The notes under the pieces were generated by a model that searched no databases, had not been told where the DNA came from, and worked only from the letters and a program-made list of their open reading frames with translations. From Vigna angularis (lineage: Eukaryota; Streptophyta; Magnoliopsida; Fabales; Fabaceae), in NCBI RefSeq assembly GCF_016808095.1, contig NC_068971.1:3732501-3796500 (forward strand): a DNA stretch of 64,000 bases. The letters are read 5' to 3'. Of this stretch, positions 1 through 11,457 are shown piece by piece. Position 1 is the stretch's first letter, and the number at the start of each line of letters is the position of its first letter. The position numbers were made by a program, and so were the translations under genes.

Positions 1-261
1 TTCTTGTGTTGGCCATTAGTAAAGGATCAGTTTGCGAACAAGTCATATATTTGTGATGTGTGGAAGGTTGGACTGAGATTAGACAAGGATGAAAATGGAT
101 TCGTATCGAAGGAAGAGATAACGAAGAAGGTGGAGCAACTGTTTGGTGATGAAGGCATAAAAGCAAGGTCATTGAAACTGAAAGAATTGACCCTGAATAA
201 CGTAGTAGAAGGTGGTCACTCTTCACAGAATCTGAAAAGCTTCATCAGCTGGGCAGAGTAA
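1..261 (+). CDS. UGT83A1: UDP-glycosyltransferase, UGT83A1-like, 3' partial (copy 1)
   Basis: This is the C-terminal end of a family-1 plant UDP-glycosyltransferase, cut by the left edge of the window. The visible 86 codons start inside the PSPG box (FLCWPLVKDQ, whose final Gln contacts the sugar donor) and run to a TAA at 259-261. They include the C-terminal stretch YICDVWKVGLRLDKDENG that recurs in all the other copies. The protein differs from the matching part of the next copy (3244-5686) at only a handful of residues, and the 3' flank is duplicated as well, so the two are a recent tandem pair. The cytosolic enzyme would transfer a sugar from a UDP-sugar to a small acceptor, which I cannot name. 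The missing N-terminal domain, intron and promoter lie outside the window, so completeness cannot be judged. Confidence 0.9.
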   Translation, partial: FLCWPLVKDQFANKSYICDVWKVGLRLDKDENGFVSKEEITKKVEQLFGDEGIKARSLKLKELTLNNVVEGGHSSQNLKSFISWAE

Positions 262-890
262 TATTGCTTTTTAGCTTTTTAGATAGTGGGTGCATAGAAG
301 AAGACCAGTGAGGGATCAAATAGTTTCAGAGAACAGTGTTCTTTGTTGTTTCTCAATTTTTTGGAAATATGATCCATGAGTTGTTAAAATGAGTTCATAT
401 TTGAAATCTTTTGGTTTATTGGAATACTGTATCAAGATAAGTTAGTTTCATTTCTGAGAAAATCATACTGTAATTCAAATCTTGGTAAAAGTTGTTCATG
501 TTTGCATTAGTATATGGTGTGGAAGGTTGCTGATACTAAAATGAGTCTTGAAACAAAGTTTGAAAAGTTGAAAAAGGAGAAAATATGAAATAAGTCAATT
601 GTAAACTTAGTGAAATAAACGTTGATAAGTATATTTGAAAATTTTGAGTGCAATCTCAAGCAATTAGTCAATTGTAAACTTAGTGAAAAAGATTTATGTG
701 AGAATGGTCAAAGTATCTAAAAAGGAGCTTTTCAATATAAACATAAGGGAAAATAACTTGTACCCTAAAAAATGTTTTTAAGATTAAATGTGTAAAAATG
801 TTCTAAGTTATATCTTATGCACTAGTAACAACAAATCTGAAGTTTGAATATCATAACAATGCAAGGAGGTTTTTTTAGTGAACAGGACCT
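262..890 (+). repeat. Duplicated 3' flank of UGT copy 1
   Basis: Non-coding sequence that recurs downstream of UGT copy 2 (5687-6528) in the same order and orientation. Shared landmarks include GGTGCATAGAAGAAGACCAG, TTGGTTTATTGGAATACT and AACAGGACCTGTTTG. The match stops just after the last landmark. Copy 2 has about 230 extra bases close to its stop codon. This marks one side of the tandem duplication unit. Confidence 0.85.
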
Positions 891-1847
891 GTTTGCTGTT
901 TGTCAGCAACATAATTAGAAAATAAAAAGAAGTAAAGTAAGCGGCAATCTAAAGGAGAAAAGTAAGTTTGATCGGAGTTCAACTAAATGAAGGGAGAATT
1001 TATGTGCAAAAAAGAATAATTCCTTTTTCAACACATTAATGAGAAAGTATAGAATTTAATATAATAATTATAAGTAGGAACAGAGAAAAAGATATTGTAA
1101 ATTTAATAAAATCAATTTAAACTATATGAAAGTGCACATTGTGATGTATTTTCTCTAATTGTTTCGTGACTTGAAAGACTATATGTTAGAAAGTGTCACG
1201 TTGTGTTAAGTTTAATTAGTTAATCTTTCTACTACGATGTTATTGTATCTTAACTGTCTTAGTGATTTCTTATTACCTTTTTTCCGGTTCTATATATAAA
1301 GAATAAGTGAAATTTTATGTGATATAGGTTGTATTTGAAACAAATTAATATAATTATTTTTATTTATTCATGTTTTTGTTTTTTTTTTTATTGTTAAGTG
1401 AGTTCAACTACTAGTGTTTGTGGAGGGCACGAGGAAGAAAGTCAACAAAGAATAAATTTTGAAGACATAATAATCAAATTTGACGTTAAATTATTTTTAA
1501 ATAAAAACAACTTTAGATTGTGGAAGATCTAAATGGAAATTATCTCGATATAACAAAAAAATGTTAATGTTATAAATGGTGGGGTGAAAATGCCAATATT
1601 TTTGTTTCTAAATGAAAATATTAACATGATAAAAAAAATAAAAAACACTGAAATTATGTGCCTTAACAAAATTTTTATTCTAAATGAATAAAATTTATAT
1701 CATTGTATATATATGATAAAAATTTTGTCATGACAAAGTATTTGTTTTAGGATGATGAAATCATGAACAATTGAAGAAAATAATAAATTTTATCTAGATA
1801 TTTGACAATCTTGAAAATATTGAAGTGATTGTCCAATGTAACTTCTT
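891..1847. other. AT-rich intergenic, no feature seen
   Basis: AT-rich sequence with poly-T runs and no convincing reading frame, RNA gene or terminal repeat. It ends at the target-site duplication TAACTTCTT (1839-1847) of the next element. Confidence 0.6.
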
Positions 1848-2422
1848 GGTTTAATAGTAAATTTTGTCCACAGTTTCGTTGACAACTCTCAACTTAATCC
1901 CTCGTTTTAAAAGTGTTTGAAATGAGTCATCACTTTTAAAATTTTGAGTGCGTTAATGGGGTGATGATCTGGCAGCATTCATGGTAATTGTCGAAAGGTC
2001 ACCATCTTTCATCACCATCACACCATCTTTCATCACCATCACCGTTCGGTCACCATCTTTCGGTCACCATAACCGTTCGGTCACCATAACTGTTCGGTCA
2101 CCATCATCATTCAGTCACCATCACCGTTCGACCATGACCAATACCGTTCAGCCACCATCATCATTCAGTCATCATAATCGTTCGGTCATGACTAATACTG
2201 TTCGGTCATGATCAATACGGTTCGGTCACTACCAATACCGTTCGGTCATTACCATGAATGCTGCCAGATCATCACTCCATTAACGCCGTTTGGTTATATC
2301 TAACGCAAGGGACTGATTTGACTCAAAATTTAAAAAATGAGAACCCATTTCAAACACTTTTAAAACGAGGGACTAAATTAAGATTTGTCAACGAAACTGA
2401 GGATAAAATTGGCTATTAAACG
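1848..2422. mobile_element. Mutator-like MITE with long terminal inverted repeats
   Basis: A 575-bp non-autonomous element with terminal inverted repeats of roughly 100-150 bp. The left end begins GGTTTAATAG and contains CAGTTTCGTTGACAA, and the right end is its complement (TTGTCAACGAAACTG ... CTATTAAACG). Identical 9-bp direct repeats TAACTTCTT lie at 1839-1847 and 2423-2431, which is the target-site duplication size of Mutator-like elements. There is no transposase. The centre is filled by a short-unit tandem array, annotated separately. The ends resemble those of the elements at 21294-21614 and 55042-55219, so the three form one family. An open frame across the array is low-complexity and not a gene. 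Confidence 0.85.
1996..2252. repeat. Degenerate minisatellite inside the MITE (GTTCGGTCACCAT-type unit)
   Basis: About a dozen imperfect copies of a unit of roughly 13-20 bp, with cores such as CCGTTCGGTCACCAT and GTTCGGTCATGA, fill the centre of the element. ACCGTTCGGT is itself dyad-symmetric around a central TT. The same CGTTCGGTC word is abundant in the unrelated solo LTR at 47356-50266. Confidence 0.8.
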
Positions 2423-2449
2423 TAACTTCTTATATCAAGTGCCTTCAAA

Positions 2450-2600
2450 TGATTTCACTTCGATGTTATGAAGACTATGATTGAGGGTAAACTTGTGCCC
2501 CTCCATGTTGTCCCCGAGATCCAGCCCAATCGCTCCTTTTGCTGAGCCTCAGTCGGTAGTAGTTGAAAACATTGAAGAGGCCGAAGGGGAGAATGCTTAG
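2450..2600 (+). pseudogene. Short coding-like remnant, unrecognised
   Basis: Two short stretches read like real coding sequence but in different frames. The first contains MKTMIEGKLVPLHVVPEI (from about 2468). After a one-base shift the second contains IAPFAEPQSVVVENIEEAEG and ends at a TAG near 2599-2601. Composition is less AT-rich than the flanks. It could be the tail of a transposon protein or of a lost host gene; I do not recognise the family. The following 640 bases up to the next gene hold nothing I can name. Confidence 0.3.
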
Positions 2601-3243
2601 TTTTAATAGTTTCTATCCACTTTTTGTACAAGGGTTTATATTATTATTTGACCCTTGACTTTTGTATTCAATTTTATGAATGAATCTACGTATTACCTGG
2701 CCTTTTCTTCAGTTCATTCTTTAGCTTTCACATTCTTCCAATCGTTTAGACCCTAGTATCTCGCTCTAGGACGTTCCCTAGGTGGAATAGGTTCTGGTGA
2801 GTTACGACAACGTTCCTCACCGAGCGCAATACTCTAAGAGCTCACTTCGAACTCCTAGTTGAAATTGGTTTATTATGAAAATTTTGTTGTGATAATATAA
2901 CATGTACATATAACTATTTAAACGTACTGATCCTCCCCTCAAAATTTGAAAATTTGAAAACGGAGAATTGAACGTTAAAGAATTGACGAAATAGTGTGAA
3001 GACACCACACCGAAACGTTAAATAATCTTTACATAAATCATAACGGTAACAGTGTTATTAATTATTTTTCGTAAAGCGTAACGTTGAGACCACAGATGCA
3101 CAGTCTGCCAGAAATACGTAATAAATTTCTGAAGGTTCTGCTGACATCTTTTACCACAACCAAGTGCAAGCCTTAAATGAAGCAACACTCACTCAGTCTT
3201 CATCTACCAACAATTGATGCAGTGAAAGCCAATTTAGAAGTAG

Positions 3244-5686
3244 ATGGGCATCCCTCACTTTCTGCTGATTCCTTATCCAAGTGTAGGACATGTGAATCCC
3301 CTTATGCAGTTGTCTGAGATTCTTGCCACACATGGCTGCAAGATCACTTTCCTAAATACAGAATTCAACCACAATCGAATGAATACAGCAGATGCTGGGC
3401 TGGAGAATTCAAAGGGACCCCAGATTAAGTTTGTGACGCTCCCAGATGGTTTGGGCCCTGAAGATGACAGAAAGGACCCCAAGAAAGTTATTTTCTCAAT
3501 CAAAACTCGCATGCCTCATATGCTTCCCAAACTCATACAAGATATCAATGCATTGAATGTTAACAATAACATCACTTGCATTGTTGTCACAGTGAATATG
3601 AGTTGGGCCCTGGAAGTTGGCCATAAATTGGGAATTAAAGGAGCTGTTTTGTGGCCTGCATCTGCCACTTCCTTGGCCACATGTGATTGCATCCCAAAGC
3701 TTATTCAAGATGGAATCCTAGATTCAGATGGTAAAGCTTTTCAACCGCAGATATTTCTAAATTTTTCTCTTAACGTCAAATTTCTCTACTTTCTACATTG
3801 GCAATATTTAAATTATTTTCTCACTTTAGCACAGAAAAGAAGTAAATTTAATTGTTTGACAACTTCAAGTTATCTTAAACACACTTGTAAAGAATTGCTC
3901 TAGGAAGTAGGGTAATTTGTGAGGTGTGGGTGTTTTTATATGAGATTGTTGATATTGACTCAGTAAACAACTCTGTTTAAGGTTGTCTTATAGGCTATTA
4001 TGTGTGGAGCCTCTGGTTGTAAGTATCTAATGAACTTTGGTTGTGAAAACTGTTCCATGGGTAACATTTGATGCAAATTAGGAGTTTCTATTGTATGATG
4101 GTTTGCCTACTTATAATGTTAGAGTAATTAGAGGGTTGATAAATGAAGCTAGGCATGTGACGTTGGGATGGGCTAAGATAAATGAAGCAATTTTATTATG
4201 AGTTAAGATAGACTAAGGATTGAGTTATAATCTCTGATGTTTTGTCTGTAACTCTGTGATGTTTCCTCTGTAACTCCGAGTTTGACAAAAAATTTACAGT
4301 AAATTGTCCGTGTAGTTAATACTCTAACTGAACTACAGTAAACTTCTAGTGTATTGTGTGTTTTTCTTCTTGATTCCTATTGTTCTTTAGTTTGTTTGGG
4401 ATGTTTTGAAACGTTATTGATATCTGTTTTAACTAGGTGAACTTGAGTTAAACTGAAGATCAAGATTTATAATAGCAAGATGTAAACTAGATATTCAATA
4501 GATTTGTTTCCAAATACGCAATTATTGCTATGAAAAACTCTAGTACTTTCATGTCAAAAAATTTGAGTGTGGTTACTAATTAACACCAAATAGTATGTTT
4601 GAAGGAACAGAAGGAAACTCTATCCACAAATTCACACACATACTGAACACATGAATGTGCGTTTTATTTATTTCCTACTTCATGTATCCATATCAGATTA
4701 AAGCAATGCTCGAGTTTTTAACGTTTAACTAAACTTTGGTGTTAAGTGTTACTTCTAAAAGTTAGGAGAACCAAGCAACAGTTAAGATATCTGAGAAAAT
4801 TTTATTTGTAACTTAACCTCATTCTTTATGCTTTGAAGGAAAGCCAATCGAAAAGAAAGAAATTCAACTCTACCCAAATATGCCAATGATGGACACAGAA
4901 AACTTTCCATGGTGTGGCCTAGATAAGACTGTCATTCATCATATTGCACAAGAGATGCAGACTATTAAGTTAGGAGAATGGTGGCTTTGCAACACAGCAC
5001 ACAATCTTGAGCCTGCTGCATTTTCCATATCATCACGGTTCCTACCTATTGGTCCATTGATGGCAACTGACAGCAACAAAAGTGCACTCTGGCAAGAAGA
5101 CACAACTTGCTTAGACTGGCTAGATCATCAGCCACCTCAATCTGTTATATATGTAGCCTTTGGTAGTTCGGGAGTAATTGATCACAACCAATTAAAGGAA
5201 TTGGCTCTTGGACTTGATTTACTTAACAAGCCTTTTCTTTGGGTTGTGAATTCTAGTGACAATAAAAGGGTAAACAATTCATACTCTGATGAATTCCACG
5301 GAAGTAAAGGCAGAATTGTGAAGTGGGCACCACAGAAGAAGATTTTGAACCACCCTGCCATAGCTTGCTTCGTTAGTCACTGTGGTTGGAATTCTAGCAT
5401 GGAAGGTATATGTAGTGGCGTCCCTTTCTTGTGTTGGCCATTAGTAAAGGATCAGTTTGTGAACAAGTCATATATTTGTGATGTGTGGAAGGTTGGACTG
5501 AGATTAGACAAGGATGAAAATGGATTAGTATCAAAGGAAGAGATAACGAAGAAGGTGGAACAACTGTTTGGTGATGAAGGCATAAAAGCAAGGTCGTTGA
5601 AACTGAAGGAATTGACCCTGAATAACGTAGTAGAAGATGGTCAATCTTCAGAGAATCTGAAAAGCTTTATCAGCTGGGCAGAGTAA
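3244..5686 (+). CDS. UGT83A1: UDP-glycosyltransferase, UGT83A1-like (copy 2)
   Basis: Two exons, 3244-3730 and 4839-5686, join in phase 1 within a Gly codon (donor G/GTAAAG, acceptor TTTGAAG/GA) to give 444 residues, the usual length for this family. The N-terminal acceptor domain starts MGIPHFLLIPYPSVGH. His16 is the expected catalytic base. The C-terminal donor domain carries the 44-residue PSPG box at about 325-368 (WAPQKKILNHP ... HCGWNS ... DQ), with Gln368 last. No signal peptide or membrane span is seen, so the enzyme should be cytosolic, glycosylating an unknown small acceptor. Oddities: Thr116 occupies the place of the usual catalytic-relay Asp, and the motif that reads WVVRP in other copies is WVVNS here. 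The intron is about 1.1 kb. The ATG begins the conserved MGIPHFL block. A copy with a nearly identical C terminus lies at the left edge. Confidence 0.93.
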
Positions 5687-6528
5687 TAGTGCTTTTTAGC
5701 TTGGAAATGGTTGGAATATATATAGTTACTAATAATGTTCTGTTATAATCAAAACTACGTTGTCTTTAAGCATCTTTAACATATTGAACTTAATTCCCAT
5801 TTCCATAATAATAAAAGGATTGGTGTTAAATGTACTGCAAAACCTTTATAAATTGTTAAATGTTATTCTATTGATAATAATATTCTGATTAGTGAATATG
5901 GTTTGGAATGATTTTAGAATAAATATTACTCCTAATGATATGGGTGCATAGAAGAAGACCAGTGAGGGATCAAATAGTTTCAGAGAACAGTGTTCTTTGT
6001 TGTTTCTCAATTTTTTGAAAATATGATCCATGAGTTGTTAAAATGAGTTCATATTTGAAATCTTTTGGTTTATTGGAATACTATATCAAGATAAGTTAGT
6101 TTCATTTCTGAGAAAATCATACTGTAATTCAAATCTTGGTAAAATTTGTTCATGTCTGCATTAATATATGGTGTGGAAGGTATGCTGATACTAAAATGAA
6201 TCTTGAAACAAAGTTTGAAAAGTTGAAAAAGGAGAAAATATGAAATAAGTCAATTGTAAACTTAGGGAAAAAGATGTTGATTAGTATATTTGAAAATTTT
6301 GACTGCAATCTCAAGAAATTACTCAATTGTAAACTTAGTGAAAAAGATTTATGTGAGAATGATCAAAGTATCTAAAAAGGAGCTTTTCAATAACTTGTAC
6401 CCTAAAAGATGTTTTTAAGAGTAAATGTGTAAAAATGTTCTAAGTTATATATATCACTAGTAACAACAAATCTGAAGTTTGAATATCATAATAATGCAAG
6501 GACATTTTTTAATGAACAGGACCTGTTT
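5687..6528 (+). repeat. Duplicated 3' flank of UGT copy 2
   Basis: Counterpart of 262-890. The matching sequence starts again at about 5938 (GGGTGCATAGAAGAAGACC) and runs to AACAGGACCTGTTTG near 6528. The roughly 230 bases just after the stop codon are absent from copy 1, so an insertion here or a deletion there followed the duplication. A possible polyadenylation signal (AATAAAA) lies near 5808. Confidence 0.85.
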
Positions 6529-8013
6529 GAAAAAGAATAAATTATTATTTTATATCGGTGTATAATTATTTACAAATTTTATAATTTATATCGTTAGCTA
6601 ATTTATCTATAAATTTTTTTATAACTATAAATAAATCAGTCTTACCTATATATTTAGTGCATTATTTACAAAATTTTGCAATTGGTAATACCATTTTCTT
6701 TTAGTGCCCACACAAGTTGACTATTTAAACATATATCATTTAGATTAAAACATATATATAGTATGTAGACAGTGATATAAAAACGACGTAGTTGTTCACC
6801 TCTTAATTATGATAAGGTTGTTTGATGTTCATACATAATTTTTGTTTGTAATAAATGTTTTAAATTTATTCATAATGTATTATAGGCTATATAGCTTGGT
6901 TTAAATATAAAAAAATGATGTCACTTGTTTTATAAAAGATATTCACTTTATGTAGGAACCTCGTAGAAGGCTAAAGCATGGAGGTCAACATCTTGTTAGC
7001 CTCACCTTTCTTAAATTTTTAGTTTCAAACATTACTTAAATAAAAGTATGGTAATTAGTATTGTAATTCAACGAGCAATGAAGTAATAATTTCAACAACA
7101 ATAATAATAAGAATTAATTTTTGATATTGTATATTTTCTGTGTAGAGTGAATGAGGTACATCAAATTTTCAAGGTTTGATCTTATAATAGTTTATTGTTA
7201 TTTATTTTATTTACTTTTACTTACTTTTACTCATTATTAACGTTGAAACATTAAGTTTGATTAATATTAAAGGTAATTAAAAAAATTAGCAAACAGAAAA
7301 TGAGAGTAAAAATATGTATTCTGAAATGTTAATATTTTCAATTTAAAAATTATTGTTTGAAAATTTGAAGAGCATGGTTAACGATTTAAAATGTATAACT
7401 AATATAAGAATATTGTAGATTTGTAGCAGTTGAAAATTTATTTTATTTCGTTTTATTGAAATATTTTACCATATATTAAAAAAATATAAAACAACTTGAG
7501 ATGATAAGTGGTCGAATAACAACCCATACTCACATTTGTGTATATAAATATATAGTCCTAATTCTAATTAAGAATTAATAAATAACACAAAAAAATATAA
7601 ATTAATATTATTTATCAAGGGAGAATGTTATAATAAATCATATAAAATTCCGACACACATATATATTCTAAATTTTCGCCGTGGTCTCAAACTTCTTAGA
7701 CAACTCTCGATTATCACATTTTAAATTCTAATTTATTTTATATTATTAAGATCAACATTTTTAAATATAATTTTTGAATCGATTTAAATTAAGTAATCAA
7801 TTAACAAACACCATGACAAAAAAATATGATAATTTAGTGTGGACACATTCGTTTCCTTTTTCTTGCAAATACGGTGAAAGACTAATCCTACGGTAAAATA
7901 TCATTTAAAAGAAAATTAAGTATTAATCAACACAGTGACAAAAAAGATGATGATTATGAACATATTAAAAAAAATTTGAAATACGGTGAAAGACTCTTCT
8001 TGATAGGGTAAAT
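6529..8013. other. AT-rich intergenic with a short local duplication
   Basis: No gene is supported. A block containing ATACGGTGAAAGACT followed by ATCATTTAAAAGAAA occurs twice, near 7868 and 7980, about 112 bp apart, which suggests replication slippage just upstream of the larger duplication. Confidence 0.5.
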
Positions 8014-8541
8014 AATCATTTAAAAGAAAGTTTGTGGGTATATAGTACACTTTTCATGGCCAAACTAATCTTCTGAAGTATTTTAAAGGATTTACACTGT
8101 TAATGATTTAATTATGCCTTAAAAAAATTGAATAGGATTGAGAGATACACCTTAATAATATGATATTAACACATACCAAATAAGATTTTAATCTAACAAG
8201 ATAAAAGATTCACACTACACTTTATTCAAAATCTTAAAATAATATATTAATAAGTCTTTCATGTTTATATTTATATAATCATTTAAAAAAAAGTTTGTAT
8301 ATATACAGTACATTTTTCATGGACAAACTAATCTTCTAAAATATCTCTAAAGGATCTACACTGTTAATGACTTAATTATGCCTAAAAAAATATTTTACTA
8401 AGATTGAGAGATACACCTTAATAATAAGATATTAACACCATATTAAATAAAATCTGACTCTAACTATATAAAAAACTAACATTACATTTTATTTAAAATC
8501 TTAAAATAATATATTAATAAATCTTTTATATTTATATAATA
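8014..8541 (+). repeat. Direct tandem duplication, period about 263 bp
   Basis: Two diverged head-to-tail copies (about 8014-8276 and 8277-8541) share ATCATTTAAAA, CAAACTAATCTTCT, ACACTGTTAATGA, GATTGAGAGATACACCTTAA and AATCTTAAAATAATATATTA in the same order. No coding capacity is seen. Confidence 0.8.
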
Positions 8542-9186
8542 TTTCATTTTTTTATTTTATCAATATAAAATTTACACGGACACTAATTTTCAACAACAGT
8601 GGTGCAATATGGCTCCTACAGTAAGTGAAGAAGCTAACATCAAGCTAAGAGTTGTTTAAGAATAGATTACTTATCAAAGCACGACATGGTTGTTGTATAA
8701 TAAAATAAAATAATGAAGAGTGGGACATGAGAGTATGTAATTCAGACGTAGGAAAATCTGTAACCTAGTGTCGTGCACGAAAGCATGACAGACAGGAGAG
8801 GAAGAATCAAAACCCTGCTTGGCCTTCCCTTTTCGTTATAAAATACATAAAGATTAAAACTTGACAATGAAGCAAAACATAAAATATTTTTAAATCCATA
8901 TATATCCACTGCACAATGCCTTTCGGTGCAATCTGCTACATTAAGTACTGTTGCGGTGCCTATAATCTCTGCAACACTGCTCTATCATATAAGTAACCAT
9001 GATAACTACTGTGTTTTTCCTGCAAATGGATCTGTCACATTTCTTATACAAGATTATGTAAAACTTAGACAATATCTCTTCTTTATCTCTATCGATCTTT
9101 TCTCGGAGGTGGCTTCAACCCTTATCTCCATTTTTTTAGTAAATATTAATTGTTAGAATATAAAAGACTCATTAGATAAACGAATA

Positions 9187-9190
<4 letters not shown>

Positions 9191-9242
<52 letters not shown>
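9191..9242. repeat. (AT)n microsatellite
   Basis: About 52 bp of uninterrupted alternating TA. Confidence 0.95.
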
Positions 9243-9247
<5 letters not shown>

Positions 9248-9646
9248 TTCATTAACATAAATGTTTTGTAGTAGTATTAAAATTAAATATGTAAAGACTT
9301 GATTTAAATCAGATAATATTATTATTATGAATACTTATGTATATATTTGAGTTCTTGTTAACAAGACTTATAGTCAACTTTTTTAATTGAAATATATTAT
9401 AATATATAGAATTTTTAATAATTTTTAGTTATGGACTCTCATACTAATCAAAAGTTATAAATTTTGTATGGTAATTTTCAAAAAAGTATTTAATCATTTG
9501 ATTAAACTAATGATATATATAAACAAACTAAATTTTGAAATGCAATGAACTTTGGAATGTTAACATCAATCAAATATCAAACTTCACAGTAATAATTAAC
9601 ATGAATTTATTTAAAAAAATGTTTAGTTTAAGAATTTTGAACAATA

Positions 9647-9758
9647 TTTTGGAAGTCCCACGTTATAATATATAAGTGAGATGTAAATCTCACCTTACAA
9701 GCTGGTTTTGTGAGATTGAGTTAGACTTAAAATTTACTTTTAACATGATATCAGAATC
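9647..9758 (+). mobile_element. TRIM-like LTR remnant with primer-binding-site-like sequence
   Basis: About 99 bp beginning TTTTGGAAGTCCCAC and ending TTAACA, then TGATATCAGAATCAT, close to the initiator-methionine-tRNA primer-binding site (TGGTATCAGAGC) of many plant LTR elements. The internal phrase CTCACCTTACAAGC ... GATTGAGTTAGACTTAAA recurs at 46925-47041 and, more decayed, in the intron of UGT copy 4. This matches a short LTR of a miniature retrotransposon of a type I associate with legumes. The second LTR is at best a decayed trace near 9780-9830. Confidence 0.55.
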
Positions 9759-10588
9759 ATGGTTAGAGTTTACCAGTGACATGCAAATCTCATCTTACAA
9801 GCCAATGTAAAGTCCACTTCTGATAAATTGTGTGAGTTTAGGGAAAATCCGTTGTTCATGATAAAAAAAAACAATCTAAGCCAACATAGCATTGTTTTGT
9901 CCACGACAAGCTATTCATGGAAAACGAACTTATTGTCATGAGGGCCCCTTGTGCAACATTAATGTAATTTGGTTTTACGGTGTTGGAAAGCATCAAATGA
10001 TTTTGATACAATTATTTTAAAAGTTAACAAATTCATAGGGTTGATTAGATTAAAAATATATTTTATTTTTAACAATAATACATTACTTTTATATATTATA
10101 TTGATATACAAAGTTTCGTTCTTTGATGCAATTATTAAGATACCTAGTTAATATAACAACTTTGTCGAACGGGGTTGAAATAAAAATTGATCATTATATA
10201 CTATATAATGGTTATAAAGTTTTTATCTCATATCCTCGATTCTATATTTGTATAGTGATTATAAAAACATTCCAATAATCTGGTTAATAATATAATAATA
10301 GTAAATAATATTGAGTAAAATGTGACATAATATTTATAGATGTTTAGAGTATGTGAAGGATATTAACAATTCTGTTGATATCATATTAGATAATATACAT
10401 ATTTTTTAAATAATAACATTATCTCTTCATATTTTAAGAATAATTATAATAGTAGATTTATTATTATTTTCGACTTATAAATTAAGTCGAGTATATACAC
10501 TTATGTTGTGTGTGTTTGTATCTCCCTTTACTCTTTAAATATTAATTAAATAAGTGTTTTAATAATTTAAAACTTGGATGATTTGAAA

Positions 10589-10591
<3 letters not shown>

Positions 10592-10651
<60 letters not shown>
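10592..10651. repeat. (AT)n microsatellite
   Basis: About 60 bp of uninterrupted alternating AT. The AT-rich spacer around it (9840-11350) holds no supportable gene. Confidence 0.95.
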
Positions 10652-10656
<5 letters not shown>

Positions 10657-11457
10657 AATATACACATATTTAATTTAACGGATCTATACTTAATTTAAAA
10701 AATTAGATACTAGTTCTATTTATAGTCATTATAAAAATACCCAATTAAATTAAGAACGAGTTTACAAGATGAATTAATCTATCATTCCTACTTCTCGTAA
10801 TACTCGAATCTCTATTTCTTTCTATAGATGCATACCCAGTGTAAAACGAAAATCTTCATATGCATTTAATATTTATTTTAAAATATTATCTTAAACGTAA
10901 ATAATAAATGTTTAAATAATTTCGGTCACACTTTCTATTTTAAAATATGCAGATGATGTGAGGAATGATGTGAACAGATAAGAAGAAAATCAAATAAATG
11001 CTGTTAGCTTGTGAAGAATATTCTTTTATATTTATAGTTTTAATGTAAAATATTTGTAAACATTTAATAAAAAACTGTCGTGCATATAAAATTATTGATT
11101 TTTAAAATAATAATTTGATAAGTAATATTAGTTAATAACCTGTGGTGAAGTTTTTTTGTCTGACGGTAAGAAAATTAGAGTAAAGGAATAATGATGACCT
11201 TTTACACAGCAAAGGTTATCGTTTTTCGAATTTTGGCTTTTTGTTGGTGTTCTTAGAAAACGAGACAAGCTTAGTTCGATACGTTTGAACATTAAATAGC
11301 GTGGGTGTAGATGAACATGGTACTCTCGTACCTTAAAAGTCAATGCATCATTAATGGCAACTGATCAAGCACTTGCCCAAGCAACAATCTCCACACAGAC
11401 TAACGTTTTCTGAATCCCCTCAGAACTCGATTTTCGAGAGCAAAATTTCCAACAACC

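Noticed and set aside
1981..2211. 76-codon frame rich in Ser, Thr and His
   Set aside because: It is a translation of the minisatellite inside a MITE.
8837..8996. Small gene: TATAAAAT at 8837 and a 26-codon Cys-containing ORF at 8916
   Set aside because: An upstream ATG at 8868 intervenes, no homology is recognised and no splice or polyadenylation context supports it.
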